DNA of 64,000 nucleotides from Microthrixaceae bacterium (GTDB lineage Bacteria; Actinomycetota; Acidimicrobiia; Acidimicrobiales; Microtrichaceae), in contig JACJWI010000001.1 of NCBI GenBank assembly GCA_020637215.1, positions 372,001 to 436,000 of the forward strand, in the 5' to 3' direction. A model generated the notes under the pieces. That model ran no database searches. It worked only from the letters and a program-made list of their open reading frames with translations, and was not told the origin of the DNA. Position numbers and translations under genes: made by a program. Below are positions 25,301 through 34,638 of this stretch, one piece after another. Positions within the stretch are counted from its first letter, which is position 1, and every line of letters starts with the position of its first letter.

Positions 25301-27631
25301 GTGACCGTCGGTACCGCCCCGGCTCCGCCGCGCCCGCAGAGGACCCGGCGCATGCGCCGTCCCGCCACCCGAACCCAGATCATCGCCGTCTCCGCCATCG
25401 GCGTCGTCGCAGGGTCCCTCGCCGCGCTGACATCGGACGCGGCGCCGACCGGCACCGATCTCTTCGACGTCGTGTGGCGGGTCGCCCTGGTCGTGGTGAG
25501 CACGATCGCCGGGGCCCGGGCCCGTCGCTGGAGCCTGGCCGCCGCCGCCGGCCTCGTCGTCGTCGGTGCCGCCGGCTGGTGGAGCGTGGCCGGGCTGATC
25601 GCACTGGGTCTCTGCTTCGCCCTGGCGTGGGAGGACCGCCGGAGCCGCATCGCCGGCGCCGCATCCGCCGCACTGGTCGCTCTGGCCGCCCTGCACCTGG
25701 GGTGGCCGACCCCGACCTTCGCGACCGCGGCGCTCGCCGCGGTCGCTCTGGGCATGATCTGGGTGTCCGCGTACCGGACCAGCAGCCGACGCATCAGACG
25801 TCGAGTCCGCATCTCGCTCCTGGCGGTGGGAGCGTTCGCTCTCGTCGGCACGCTCAGCGCGGTCGCGTTCGCCGCGACGCAACGGACCAACGTCCAGACC
25901 GCCGTCGACGACGCCATGGGAGCCGCGGACCGCATCGGCGGGGCGTCGAGCACCGCCTCGACCGCCGGGTTCGCCTCGGCGCGACAGCACCTGGCCGACG
26001 TCGTCGCCGCGGCGGACGCTCCGTGGATGATCGCGGCCCGAGCCGTTCCGGGCGTCGGGGCCAACCTCCGATCGGTCCGTGAGTCCGCTGCTGCGGGAGC
26101 CGACCTGTCGACCGTCGCCGAGAGGTTGTCGAGCGAGGTCGACTACCAACGGCTGCACCTCGACGGCGGTGGGATCGACCTCGGCGTCCTCGGCTCGTTC
26201 CGGGCGCCGGTGACCGAGGCCGAGAGCGCCCTGGGACGCGCTTCCGACGCCCTCAACGCCGCCCGGTCTCCCCTGGTGCTCGGACCGGTCGCGGAGCGCA
26301 TGCAGGAGCTGACGTCGCGGGTGAGACGGGCCCACTCCGACGCCGTGACCGCCCGGCTGGGGGTCGAGGCCGCGCCCGGCCTGCTCGGAGCGACCGCGCC
26401 GCGTCGGTACCTCCTGCTGCTGGGCAACCCGGCCGAAGCCCGCGACCTGGGTGGTCACCTGGGGAACTGGGCCGAGGTGGTGGCCACAGACGGACGCCTG
26501 GAGGTCGTGCGTGTGGGTGGCCCGTACGACCTGTTCGGACCCGCCGGGCCCGACCGGCCGTTCCTGGCCGATCGATCCTCGTTCCCCCGGTCGTTGCTCG
26601 AGATGAATCCGACCCGGTTCCCCCAGAACTGGGGTGCGACCCCTGATCTGCCCACCGTCGCCCGCCTGGCGGCCGAGCTGTACCCGCAGTCCCGGGGCGG
26701 TGCGCCGCTCGACGGCGTCATCTACGCCGATCCGACCGCGTTCGCCGCGGCGATCGGGATCACCGGTCCGGTACCGGTTCCCGGCACCGACATCACCGTC
26801 GATTCGGACACTGCGGCACAGTTCCTGGAACGGGGCCAGTACGGCCTGTTCTCCCGCGAGTCGGAGGGCGACGAGGCGGTCACCGAGCTCGTCCGCACCG
26901 CGCTCGACCGCCTGCTCGAGGGACGGCTCCCCGCTCCGGACGCGGTGGCGAGCGCGTTCGGTCCGTCGGTCGACGGGGGCCATCTCAAGTTCTTCTCCCT
27001 GCACGAGTCGGACCGCGAGCTGCTCGAGCGGCTGCACCTCGACGGTGCGATCGCGGTCACCCGGGGTGACGACGCGTTGGCAGTGATCACCCGCAACGCC
27101 AACCCGTCCAAGATCGACTCCTACCTGAAGCGCTCGATCGACCAACGGGTCACGTGGGATCCCGACTCCGGAGAGGTGAGGACCCGGGTGACGGTGGAGC
27201 TCACCAACACCGCTCCGGCCACGGGTCTGCCCCAGGTGGTCGGCCTCGCCCCGCCCGGGTCGCCGGCGGGGACGAACCGGACCGAGCTCGCCGTGCTCAC
27301 CCCCCTGCGTGCGACCGGGGCGACCGTCGACGGAGCAGCGACCGCCATCGGCTCCCGCGACGACCTCGACGGACTCCACCGCCACACCCTGCAGGTGGAT
27401 CTTGCCCCCGGGCAGACCCGGACCGTCGCGTTCGACCTCTCCGGCCGCCTGGACCCCGGCGACTATCGCCTCCGCTGGATCGCCCAGCCGCTGGTCAACC
27501 CCGACGACGCCCGGCTGGTCATCACCTCGTCCGGTCGGCCGTTCCGCGGTGGGGCCGACAGCGGAACGGTCGACCTCACCGAGGACCTCACCGGTGGTGG
27601 CCGCAACATCACGCTCCGCATGCAGAGCTGA
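25301..27631 (+). CDS. DUF4012-type membrane-anchored extracytoplasmic protein
   Basis: 776 residues, GTG start. The N-terminal ~190 residues hold about six hydrophobic segments (around 27-45, 56-72, 78-92, 94-110, 120-150, 172-192); the rest is predicted outside. The segment RYLLLLGNPAEARDLGGHLGNWAEV and the following GPYDLF, YADPTAFAAAIGITGPV and a C-terminal beta-rich domain match what I know of DUF4012. Function unknown, often linked with cell-envelope polymers. Only 118 bases separate it from the next gene, a cell-wall-anchored protein, suggesting an envelope function for the pair. Confidence 0.8.
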   Translation: MTVGTAPAPPRPQRTRRMRRPATRTQIIAVSAIGVVAGSLAALTSDAAPTGTDLFDVVWRVALVVVSTIAGARARRWSLAAAAGLVVVGAAGWWSVAGLIALGLCFALAWEDRRSRIAGAASAALVALAALHLGWPTPTFATAALAAVALGMIWVSAYRTSSRRIRRRVRISLLAVGAFALVGTLSAVAFAATQRTNVQTAVDDAMGAADRIGGASSTASTAGFASARQHLADVVAAADAPWMIAARAVPGVGANLRSVRESAAAGADLSTVAERLSSEVDYQRLHLDGGGIDLGVLGSFRAPVTEAESALGRASDALNAARSPLVLGPVAERMQELTSRVRRAHSDAVTARLGVEAAPGLLGATAPRRYLLLLGNPAEARDLGGHLGNWAEVVATDGRLEVVRVGGPYDLFGPAGPDRPFLADRSSFPRSLLEMNPTRFPQNWGATPDLPTVARLAAELYPQSRGGAPLDGVIYADPTAFAAAIGITGPVPVPGTDITVDSDTAAQFLERGQYGLFSRESEGDEAVTELVRTALDRLLEGRLPAPDAVASAFGPSVDGGHLKFFSLHESDRELLERLHLDGAIAVTRGDDALAVITRNANPSKIDSYLKRSIDQRVTWDPDSGEVRTRVTVELTNTAPATGLPQVVGLAPPGSPAGTNRTELAVLTPLRATGATVDGAATAIGSRDDLDGLHRHTLQVDLAPGQTRTVAFDLSGRLDPGDYRLRWIAQPLVNPDDARLVITSSGRPFRGGADSGTVDLTEDLTGGGRNITLRMQS

Positions 27632-27637
27632 AAGATG

Positions 27638-27665
27638 TTCACGGACGGGTGGACTCCGGTAGCCT
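27638..27665 (+). promoter_or_regulatory. Possible promoter of the LAXTG protein gene
   Basis: TTCACG, 16 bases, TAGCCT in the gap after the DUF4012 gene. The start at 27749 has GGAGG upstream, so a normal leader of about 75 bases would result. Weak match. Confidence 0.25.
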
Positions 27666-27748
27666 GATGACGTCACACCCGTGGGAGGTCTGACGTCGGA
27701 GCCAGGAGCGACTCCCACCGTCGGTGCCGAGCTGGAGGGTTCATTCAC

Positions 27749-28885
27749 ATGGGAGAGTGCCGGGAAGCGGACCGACGAGGGAACACCTTCGCGTCATCCC
27801 CGCGTCAGGTCCTGCTCGTGGCGACCGCCGCGCTCGCCCTGGCCATGTCGTTCCTCCTCGGCGTCTCCCCCACCTCCGCCGGGGCCGACAGCCTGCCCGA
27901 TGGGCCCGGAACGATCACGGTGGACCAGTCCCCGGTCGGCGCGGCCGGCTTCTGCCTCCCACCGTTCCTCGCCCTGACCCACAGCGTGGCCGAGACCCCG
28001 ACGACGTTCACGCTCAAGATCTTCGCCTCGCCGTCGTTGTGCCAGCCCGTGTCGGCCACCGCCGCGATCTACGCCATGCCGCTCGACGGCTCGCAGTGGC
28101 CCCAGACCCTGGCGCTCAAGCAGGACTTCATCATCCCGGGCCCGGGCGTCACCACCGTCACGTTCCACAAGGGCTGCCTGCCCGCCCAGTTCGACGTCCT
28201 CACCGGGGCGACGCCACCGGTGATCTCGCCCACCGGACCGTGGCACGGACCGCTCCTGTTCCCGTTCGCCCTCGAGACCTCGTTGCAGAACCCCGGCGGC
28301 GACTGCGTCGGCGGCAACTGCGAGACCTACACCCCCAAGAACGTGACGGTCAGCCCCGACTCGGTGGCACCCGGCGGCACCGTGACGGTGGCCGGCAGCG
28401 GTGTCCCAGGCACCACGATCGAGATCCTGCTGCAGCAGCCTCCAGCCGCGGCCATCCCGACGGGCGCGAGCGTCGTCGTCCCCGCCGGCGGATCCTGGTC
28501 GGTTCCGGTGACCGTTCCTGCGAGCACGAGTCCCGGCACGTGGCAGGTCGTCGCCCGGGTCGAGGGATGCGACACCCAGACCTCCGCCGATCTCACGGTC
28601 ACGGGCCCGGGTGAGGAGCCGGCGACGCCGCCCGCGGAGAACGCGCCGACCAACCCGCCGCCCGACGGACAGGTGCTCGCCAGCACCGCATCGAACGCAC
28701 CGGCACCCCTTCCGGCTGCTGCCGTCGCCGGGGCGACCGAGACGCAGGGCACCTCGAGCGCAGCCGACGCCCAGGCCGCAGGCCTCGCCTTCACCGGGTC
28801 GACGATCCGACTTCCGGTCCTGATCGGGGTCGGTCTCCTGGTCGCCGGCGTCCTGCTCCTGCTGAAGCGTCGCCGCCAGGGCTGA
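27749..28885 (+). CDS. Secreted, sortase-anchored (LAXTG) surface protein
   Basis: 378 residues. Signal peptide at about 20-45 (VLLVATAALALAMSFLLGVSP...SAGA). A Cys-containing beta-rich domain follows, then an Ig/IPT-like module (VTVSPDSVAPGGTVTVAGSGVPG, ~204-290), a Pro/Ala/Thr linker, and a C-terminal sorting signal: LAFTGS, a hydrophobic helix, and KRRRQG. LAXTG is the recognition motif of class E sortases in actinobacteria. GGAGG precedes the ATG at 27749. No sortase gene is in the window. Role unknown. Confidence 0.85.
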   Translation: MGECREADRRGNTFASSPRQVLLVATAALALAMSFLLGVSPTSAGADSLPDGPGTITVDQSPVGAAGFCLPPFLALTHSVAETPTTFTLKIFASPSLCQPVSATAAIYAMPLDGSQWPQTLALKQDFIIPGPGVTTVTFHKGCLPAQFDVLTGATPPVISPTGPWHGPLLFPFALETSLQNPGGDCVGGNCETYTPKNVTVSPDSVAPGGTVTVAGSGVPGTTIEILLQQPPAAAIPTGASVVVPAGGSWSVPVTVPASTSPGTWQVVARVEGCDTQTSADLTVTGPGEEPATPPAENAPTNPPPDGQVLASTASNAPAPLPAAAVAGATETQGTSSAADAQAAGLAFTGSTIRLPVLIGVGLLVAGVLLLLKRRRQG

Positions 28886-29121
28886 GCGGCCCACGCGGTC
28901 GGACAGCGGTGCACAGCTGACGGCCGCGATCGGTCGACCAGCGGGCTCAGCAGGACCAGATCACCTCACACGGCCGCCCGCGAAGGGCGGGACCGCCCGG
29001 CGCTCAGCGAGACCAGCACGGCGGGAGAGGCTCCGCCGAGACGGAAGTCCGCTGAGCCACGTACGAATGGAACCGCGGGTGCCGCGAGATACCCGCCCCC
29101 CCCCTGACATCCTGCCCGCCG
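28886..29121. other. Convergent intergenic gap before infB, with small hairpins and a C9 run
   Basis: No gene seen. A hairpin CGGCGG/CCGCCG with an 8-base loop lies at 29019-29038, and a GCGGGT/ACCCGC pair near 29077-29098 precedes nine consecutive C residues (about 29096-29104). These may end transcription from both sides. The C9 run is a likely spot for sequencing-length error. Confidence 0.4.
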
Positions 29122-31951
29122 TCAGCTGCGGGGGATCTCCCGCAGGTCGTAGGTCTCGATGACGTCGCCCGGCTTGAGGTCCTGGAAGTCCGACAGCCCG
29201 ATGCCGCACTCGAAGCCGGACTGGACCTCTCGGACGTCCTCCTTGAAGCGGCGCAACGACGAGATCTCGCCCTTCCAGATGATCGTGCCCTCTCGCAGGA
29301 AGCGCACCTTGGAGCCCCGGGTGATCGTGCCGTTCTGCACCATGCAGCCGGCCACGGCCCCGACCCGGGGCACCCGGAACACCTCCCGGACCTCGGCCTC
29401 GCCGGTGACGACCTCCTCGAACTCGGGCTCGAGCATGCCGACCATGGCCGCTTCGATGTCCTCGAGGAGCTTGTAGATGATCTCGTAGGTGCGGATCTCG
29501 ACGTCTTCGGCCTGGGCCAGGTCACGGGCGGAACGCCCGGGACGGACGTTGAAGCCGATGATCGTGGCGCTCGAGGTGGCCGCCAGCTGGATGTCGGACT
29601 CGGTGATCCCGCCGACGCCGCGCAGCACGAAGCCGATCTTGACCTCGGGCCGCTCCAGCTTCCGGAGGCTCTCGGTGACCGCCTCGAGCGATCCCTGGAC
29701 GTCGGCCTTGACGATGAGGTTGAGGACCGCCTGCTCGCCGGCCTGGATCTGGGCGAAGATGTCCTCGAGGCGGGCGCCGTGGGACATGACCGACGCGTCA
29801 CGCGCCCGCGACGCCTCACGGTGCCAGCGCTCGCGGGTCTCGGCCACGGCCTTCGCCTTGCGCTCGTCGGGAGCGACGACGAAGTCGTCGCCGGCCTGGG
29901 CGACGTCGGACAGGCCGAGCACCTCGACCGGCGTGGACGGACCCGCCTCCTTGACCTGCTCGCCCTTGTCGGTGATCAGCGCCCGGACACGTCCCCACGC
30001 GGGGCCGGCCACCAGCGGATCACCGACTCGCAGGGTGCCCCGCTGGACCAGGATCGTGGCGACGGGACCGCGACCCATGTCGAGGTGGGCTTCCAGCACC
30101 GTTCCCCGGGCCCGGCCCTCGGGATCGGCACGCAGGTCCTCGAGCTCGGCGACGACGGTGAGGTTCTCGAGCAGCTCGTCGATACCGATGTTCTGCAGTG
30201 CGGAGATCTCGCAGACGATCGTGTCGCCGCCCCAGGCCTCGGGGACCAGGTCGTGCTCGGACAGCTGCTGCAGGACGCGGTTGGGATCGGCGTTCTCGCG
30301 GTCGATCTTGTTCACGGCCACCACGATCGGGACCTCTGCGGCCCGAGCGTGCTGGATGGCCTCCAACGTCTGGGGCATCACGCCGTCGTCCGCGGCGACG
30401 ACCAGCACGACGATGTCGGTGGAGTCGGCACCACGGGCCCGCATGGCGGTGAACGCCTCGTGGCCGGGAGTGTCGATGAACGTCAGCGGCTTGCCGTCCT
30501 TGACGACCTGGTACGCACCGATGTGCTGGGTGATGCCACCCGCTTCGCCGGCGACGACGTTCGCGTTGCGGATCTGGTCGAGCAGCTTGGTCTTGCCGTG
30601 GTCGACGTGACCCATCACGGTGATCACCGGCGCCCGATGGGGCAGCGACTCGTAGTCGAGGTCCTCGTCGTCGTCGAGGTCGAGCACCTTCTGCAGCTCG
30701 ACCTCCTGCTCCTCACCGGGGTTGACCAGTCGGATCTCGGCGCCGACGTCGGCGGCGAAGAGCTCGATCATCTCGTCGCTGAGGGACTGGGTCGCGGTGA
30801 CCATCTCGCCCTGCTGGAGCAGGAAGCGCACGACGTCGGCCGCGGTGCGGTTCAGCTTGGGACCCAGGTCCTGGGGCGTGGACGCCCGCTCGATGACCGA
30901 CACCCCCTCCGGGACCGGCGCGGTGGCCGGCGTGTAGGTGGGGATGTCCATCGGCTGGAGCTCTTCGCGGTTGCGACGCCGGCGTCCCTTGCGCCGCGGC
31001 GGTCGCGGACCGCCGCCGGGACCCCGGCCTCGACCGGGAGGGCCGCCGGGCGCACCGCCGCCGCCGGGAGGGAACCCGCCGCCGGGGCCGCGGTTGAAGC
31101 CTCCGCCCGGACTTCCGGCGGGTCGAGGTCCGCGACCGGCCGGGCCACCGGGCGAGCGGCCCGGGCCGCCGGGGCGGGTGGGAGCGGTCCCCGCCCGCCC
31201 AGCCCCGGGGCGGCGGAATCGGCTTGCCCGAACGCGACAACGGAGGGCCCGGAGGGGCGGGATCGGCTTGCCCGACGGCGACAGGGGCGGCCCGGCCGGC
31301 GCAGCACCGGCAGGCGGCGCCGCAGGGAGCGCCGCTGGCCGGCGGAGCCACGGGAGGAGCACCGGCGGCGTCGGGCGGAGCCGTGGGCCGCGGCGCCGGG
31401 GTGGCCCGGGCCGCGGGTTCCGCAGCCGGACGCGGAGCGGTCGGGCGAGGTGTCGCCGGATCCGACTCCACCGGTCGCGGCACGGGGCGACCGCTGGCCG
31501 GCTTGGACGAGACCACCTTGCGGGCGGTGTCGGCCGGAGCCGTGGTGGGCTCGGAGGCGACCGCGGCCGGTTCGGCCGGGGTCGGCGCAGCCGGCGCCGC
31601 AGGCTCCGCCGGCGGTGACGCCGGTACGGATTCGACGACCGACTCGACGGTGGCGGGTTCGGCCGTGGGTGCCACCTCGGGCTGCGGTGCGGGCTCCGGC
31701 TTGTCGGCGGCTGGCTTCTTGGCCGACGCCTTCTTGGCCGCCGGCTTCTTGGCGGGCTTCTCCTCCACCGGCTGCTCGTCGCGGATGAGGCCCTCACGTT
31801 CGGCCTTGCGACGGACCTGGTCGGCGTACGCACCGTCGAGCGAGGACGAGTGGCTCTTCACCCCGTACCCGAGCGCGTTGCAGAGGTCGATGCACTCCTT
31901 GTTGGTCAACCCGAGCTCTTTCGCGAGCTCGTAGACACGCAGCTTTGCCAA
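29122..31951 (-). CDS. infB: Translation initiation factor IF-2, reading frame broken by three single-base indels
   Basis: GTPase that places initiator tRNA on the ribosome. TTG start at 31951 gives MAKLRVYELAKELGLTNKE, the actinobacterial IF-2 N-terminal module; then a long Pro/Ala/Gly-rich linker; then the G domain (VITVMGHVDHGKTKLLDQIR, DTPGHEAF, NKID), and C-terminal domains ending YDLREIPRS. The N-terminal part and the G domain are in different frames. Continuity returns if one base is removed at the GGG 31325-31327, one added at the GGGG 31254-31257, and one removed at the GGGG 31207-31210; the result is ~942 residues with a sensible linker (repeated SGKPIPP). The gene is essential, so these are probably sequence errors. 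Located after ylxR. Confidence 0.93.
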
Positions 31952-31959
31952 GACGATCC

Positions 31960-31997
31960 GTTCGTTGTCTGTCGTTCGATGTCTGTGTTCGTTGTCT
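31960..31997 (-). repeat. Three copies of an 11-base motif just upstream of infB
   Basis: On the minus strand, AGACAACGAAC occurs at 31987-31997 and 31960-31970, and AGACATCGAAC at 31974-31984, spaced 13 and 14 bases. The block ends 8 bases before the TTG start, where no good ribosome site is visible. Unusually A-rich for this genome. Confidence 0.6.
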
Positions 31998-32214
31998 TCT
32001 CGGTGATCCGGGCCGTGTGTGCACGACCCGACACCACCCGGCCGGAGACGAGGGTGTCGTCGCCCGCGGGGCGCGGAGGTCCCCGTCGGCGGCCCTCTAT
32101 CCAAGCACGGATCGGGCCGGGTATCGAACCACGGACGTCACAGCACGGCCCGACCCGTCCGTATCGGGCCGGGATCCTCGCCCGGACCCGGGCGGAGAAC
32201 CTGACGCCGTCGGC

Positions 32215-32451
32215 TCAGGAGGTCCGGTCCGAGAACTCGCCGGACGCCCGGATGCGGCCGAGCTCGACGGCGCCGAACGGGGCGCGCAGCGCCCGAGCGA
32301 GTGCCCCGACGGTGCTCCGGTCCGCCACGCATGCGGGCCCGGGGCACAGCCATGCACCCCGCCCGGGTCCCGGGCCGGTGGAGCCATCCGCCCGCACCCG
32401 GATCAGCTCGGAGGCGGCTGCCCGACGGCGGCACACCACGCAGGTGCGCAC
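32215..32451 (-). CDS. ylxR: YlxR/RnpM family RNA-binding protein
   Basis: 78-residue small basic protein between nusA and infB, its conserved place. Signature RTCVVCRRRAAASELIRV at the N-terminus and GRGAWLC in the middle. GTG start at 32451. The family is reported to bind RNase P RNA in Bacillus; role here is inferred by homology. A gap of about 260 bases to infB follows. Confidence 0.92.
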   Translation of the reverse strand: MRTCVVCRRRAAASELIRVRADGSTGPGPGRGAWLCPGPACVADRSTVGALARALRAPFGAVELGRIRASGEFSDRTS

Positions 32452-32474
32452 CGGTCCGGACCGCCCCGACGGTC

Positions 32475-33809
32475 TCAGGCGGGATCCTCGGAGGTGCCTT
32501 CCTCGGAGAGGGCGTCGTCGGCCGCGGCCTCCAGCTCGGCCTCGACCTCTTCGACGGCGACCTCTTCGAGCTCGGCCTCCTCCTCGTCGACCTCGGCGAC
32601 CGCGATCACGTCGGTGACCTCTTCGACCGCTTCGGCGATGTCACCGTCGAGCTCGTCCGCCACCGCCTCCTCGACGGCCTCGGCGTCGGAGGCGGCCTGC
32701 GCGGCTTCCCACTGCTCGAGGGTCCACGCGGGTGACCCGTCGCTCGGCTGCCACATCTGCTCACCGGTCTCGGGGTCGACGATCCAGGCGCCCTCGGCGT
32801 AGGCGTCGGTGCCGTAGGTGCGCTCGTAGGCCTCCTGCTCGGCGATGTCGGTCTCGGAGCGGATGTCGACGCGCAGCCCGCTCAGGCGGGTGGCCAGGCG
32901 GGCGTTCTGGCCCTCCTTGCCGATCGCCAGCGAGAGCTGGAAGTCGGGGACGATCACCTCGGCGGTGCGGCTCTCCTCGTCGATGCGGACCTCCTTCACC
33001 TTGGCCGGCTGGAGGGCCTTCATGACGAAGTCGTGCCGGTCCTCGGTGAAGGGGACGATGTCGATCTTCTCGCCGCGGAGCTCGTTGACCACCATGCGGA
33101 CGCGGGCGCCACGGGCACCGACGCAGGCGCCGACCGGATCGACGTTCGGGTCGTTGGACCACACGGCGATCTTGGTGCGCTGCCCGGGCTCGCGGGCACA
33201 GGCCTTGATCTCGACGACACCGTCGGCGATCTCGGGCACCTCGAGCTCGAAGAGTCGGCGGATCAGTCCGGGGTGGGTCCGCGACACGACGATCTGCGGG
33301 CCCTTGACGGTCTTGCGGACCTCGACGATGTAGGCCTTGACCCGCTCCCCCGGCTCGGGGCGCTCGTAGTTGACCTGCTCGGACTGCGGCAGGAGGGCTT
33401 CGACCCGACCGAGGTCGAGCAGCGTGTAGCGGGCGTCGGACTGCTGGATGATCCCGGTGACGATGTCGCCCTCGCGGCCGGCGTACTCCTCGTACTTGAG
33501 CTCGCGCTCGACCTCTCGGATCCGCTGGGACATGACCTGGCGGACCGTCTGGGCCGCGATGCGACCGAAGTCGTCGGGGGTGACGTCCATCTCGGGACCG
33601 GTCGGCAGGTTGTCCTCGTCGAGCTCCTGGGCGAACACGCGCATCTCACCGGTCTCGGTGTCGATGTTGACCCAGACGAACTCGTAGTCGTCGTTCTGCT
33701 TCTTGTAGGCCGCCTCGAGCGCCTCGGCGAGGGCGGCGAAGAGGGCGTCCTTGGAGATCCCACGGCTCTCGGCGAGGGCGTCGAGCGCCTCCATCATCTC
33801 TGGGTTCAT
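32475..33809 (-). CDS. nusA: Transcription termination/antitermination factor NusA
   Basis: 444 residues. N-terminal RNA-polymerase-binding domain (MNPEMMEALDALAESRGISKDALFAAL), S1 domain (~130-200), and KH1/KH2 (VGACVGARGARVRMVVNELRGEKIDIV; LAIGKEGQNARLATRLSG). The last ~100 residues are an extremely acidic, Glu-rich tail. The ATG at 33809 overlaps the rimP stop (ATGA). Its own operon leader contains a terminator-like hairpin, a natural target for NusA-mediated control (inference). Confidence 0.97.
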   Translation of the reverse strand: MNPEMMEALDALAESRGISKDALFAALAEALEAAYKKQNDDYEFVWVNIDTETGEMRVFAQELDEDNLPTGPEMDVTPDDFGRIAAQTVRQVMSQRIREVERELKYEEYAGREGDIVTGIIQQSDARYTLLDLGRVEALLPQSEQVNYERPEPGERVKAYIVEVRKTVKGPQIVVSRTHPGLIRRLFELEVPEIADGVVEIKACAREPGQRTKIAVWSNDPNVDPVGACVGARGARVRMVVNELRGEKIDIVPFTEDRHDFVMKALQPAKVKEVRIDEESRTAEVIVPDFQLSLAIGKEGQNARLATRLSGLRVDIRSETDIAEQEAYERTYGTDAYAEGAWIVDPETGEQMWQPSDGSPAWTLEQWEAAQAASDAEAVEEAVADELDGDIAEAVEEVTDVIAVAEVDEEEAELEEVAVEEVEAELEAAADDALSEEGTSEDPA

Positions 33810-34384
33810 GCTGTGGCCTCGGTTTCGGCTGGGTCGGCGGGTTCGGCTGGTTGCGGGTCGCTGTCGGATCGCGGGCGGGCGTCGCCCGAGCGGTTCGACG
33901 CGGGGACGGTGCGCTTCGTCCCGGGCTTGGGGGTGGTCTCCCACACGTACACGGTGTGGGCGGAGGTGATGTCGGCGAGGAGGAGCGTCCGGCCCGGTCC
34001 GCCGTCGGGGGTCGCAACAGTCACCGTGCGGTCGTCCGCCGCGGCCACGACGCCGTCGATGCGGCGGTCGGCCACGCCGGGGGCGAGCTTGATCTTGACC
34101 TGCTCCCCCACCGCTCCGAGGAAGTGCGCCGCGGTGCGGAGCTTGCGCTCCAGCCCCGGGCTGGACACCTCGAGCACAGCGGCCGAGGCGAATGATCCGT
34201 CCTCGTCCATGGCCCGGCTGATGCGTCGGGAGGCGTCGGCGAGGGTGTCCACGTCGATGCCGTCGGGGCGGTCGAGCAGTACCCGCAAGGTGCTGCTCGA
34301 GTCCTCGATGTCATAGACGGTCACGCCGAGGTCGTCGGCGACGGGCGTGACGAGGCGCGCGAGTCGGTCAGCCGTGGTGGACAC
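33806..34384 (-). CDS. rimP: Ribosome maturation factor RimP
   Basis: Late 30S assembly factor. 192 residues: the usual two domains (LARLVTPVADDLGVTVYDIE; SRAMDEDGSFASAAVLEVSSPGLERKL) plus a ~40-residue disordered C-terminal tail. The start is the GTG at 34384 with a strong GAGGAGG site. First gene of rimP-nusA-ylxR-infB. Confidence 0.96.
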   Translation of the reverse strand: MSTTADRLARLVTPVADDLGVTVYDIEDSSSTLRVLLDRPDGIDVDTLADASRRISRAMDEDGSFASAAVLEVSSPGLERKLRTAAHFLGAVGEQVKIKLAPGVADRRIDGVVAAADDRTVTVATPDGGPGRTLLLADITSAHTVYVWETTPKPGTKRTVPASNRSGDARPRSDSDPQPAEPADPAETEATA

Positions 34385-34460
34385 CGTGCTCCTCCTCGTT
34401 CGTCGTCTGCCGCTGGCGCGGATGCTCCTTTCCCCGCGGGCGCGGGGTCGGATCACGCAA

Positions 34461-34485
34461 AAGGCGTGGGCGACGCCCACGCCTT
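34461..34485 (-). terminator. Intrinsic terminator or attenuator ahead of rimP
   Basis: On the minus strand: AAGGCGTGGG, loop CGTCG, CCCACGCCTT, then TTGCG, giving a 10-bp stem ending in TTTT. It is the only hairpin noted here with a T-run. It could end proS transcription, but a TATACT box lies 21 bases upstream of it, so it may act as an attenuator inside the rimP-nusA leader. Confidence 0.65.
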
Positions 34486-34505
34486 CCACGGATCCGGACG
34501 GGTCG

Positions 34506-34511
34506 AGTATA
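34506..34511 (-). promoter_or_regulatory. Putative -10 box of the rimP-nusA-infB operon
   Basis: TATACT on the minus strand, five of six bases as TATAAT. A transcript from here would have a leader of about 115 bases containing the hairpin at 34461-34485. No convincing -35. Confidence 0.45.
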
Positions 34512-34638
34512 GGCGGACCGACGACTCCGCCGCGGATCGGCCGGGATGGCGCCTCACGGGTACGCACCGTGGGCGGGAGTCCGGTCGCGCCGCGGTTGGC
34601 GATGGGATCCGTGGCGGCTGGGGCCCACCGACCCGGTC

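Noticed and set aside
31207..31327. Programmed frameshift in infB
   Set aside because: Three separate shifts within 120 bases, each in a G/C run, with no slippery heptamer or pseudoknot seen; sequence error is simpler.
32110..32150. tRNA-like string near GGGTATCGAACCACGG
   Set aside because: No cloverleaf could be drawn around it; the acceptor and anticodon stems are missing. No tRNA or rRNA gene was recognised in the window.
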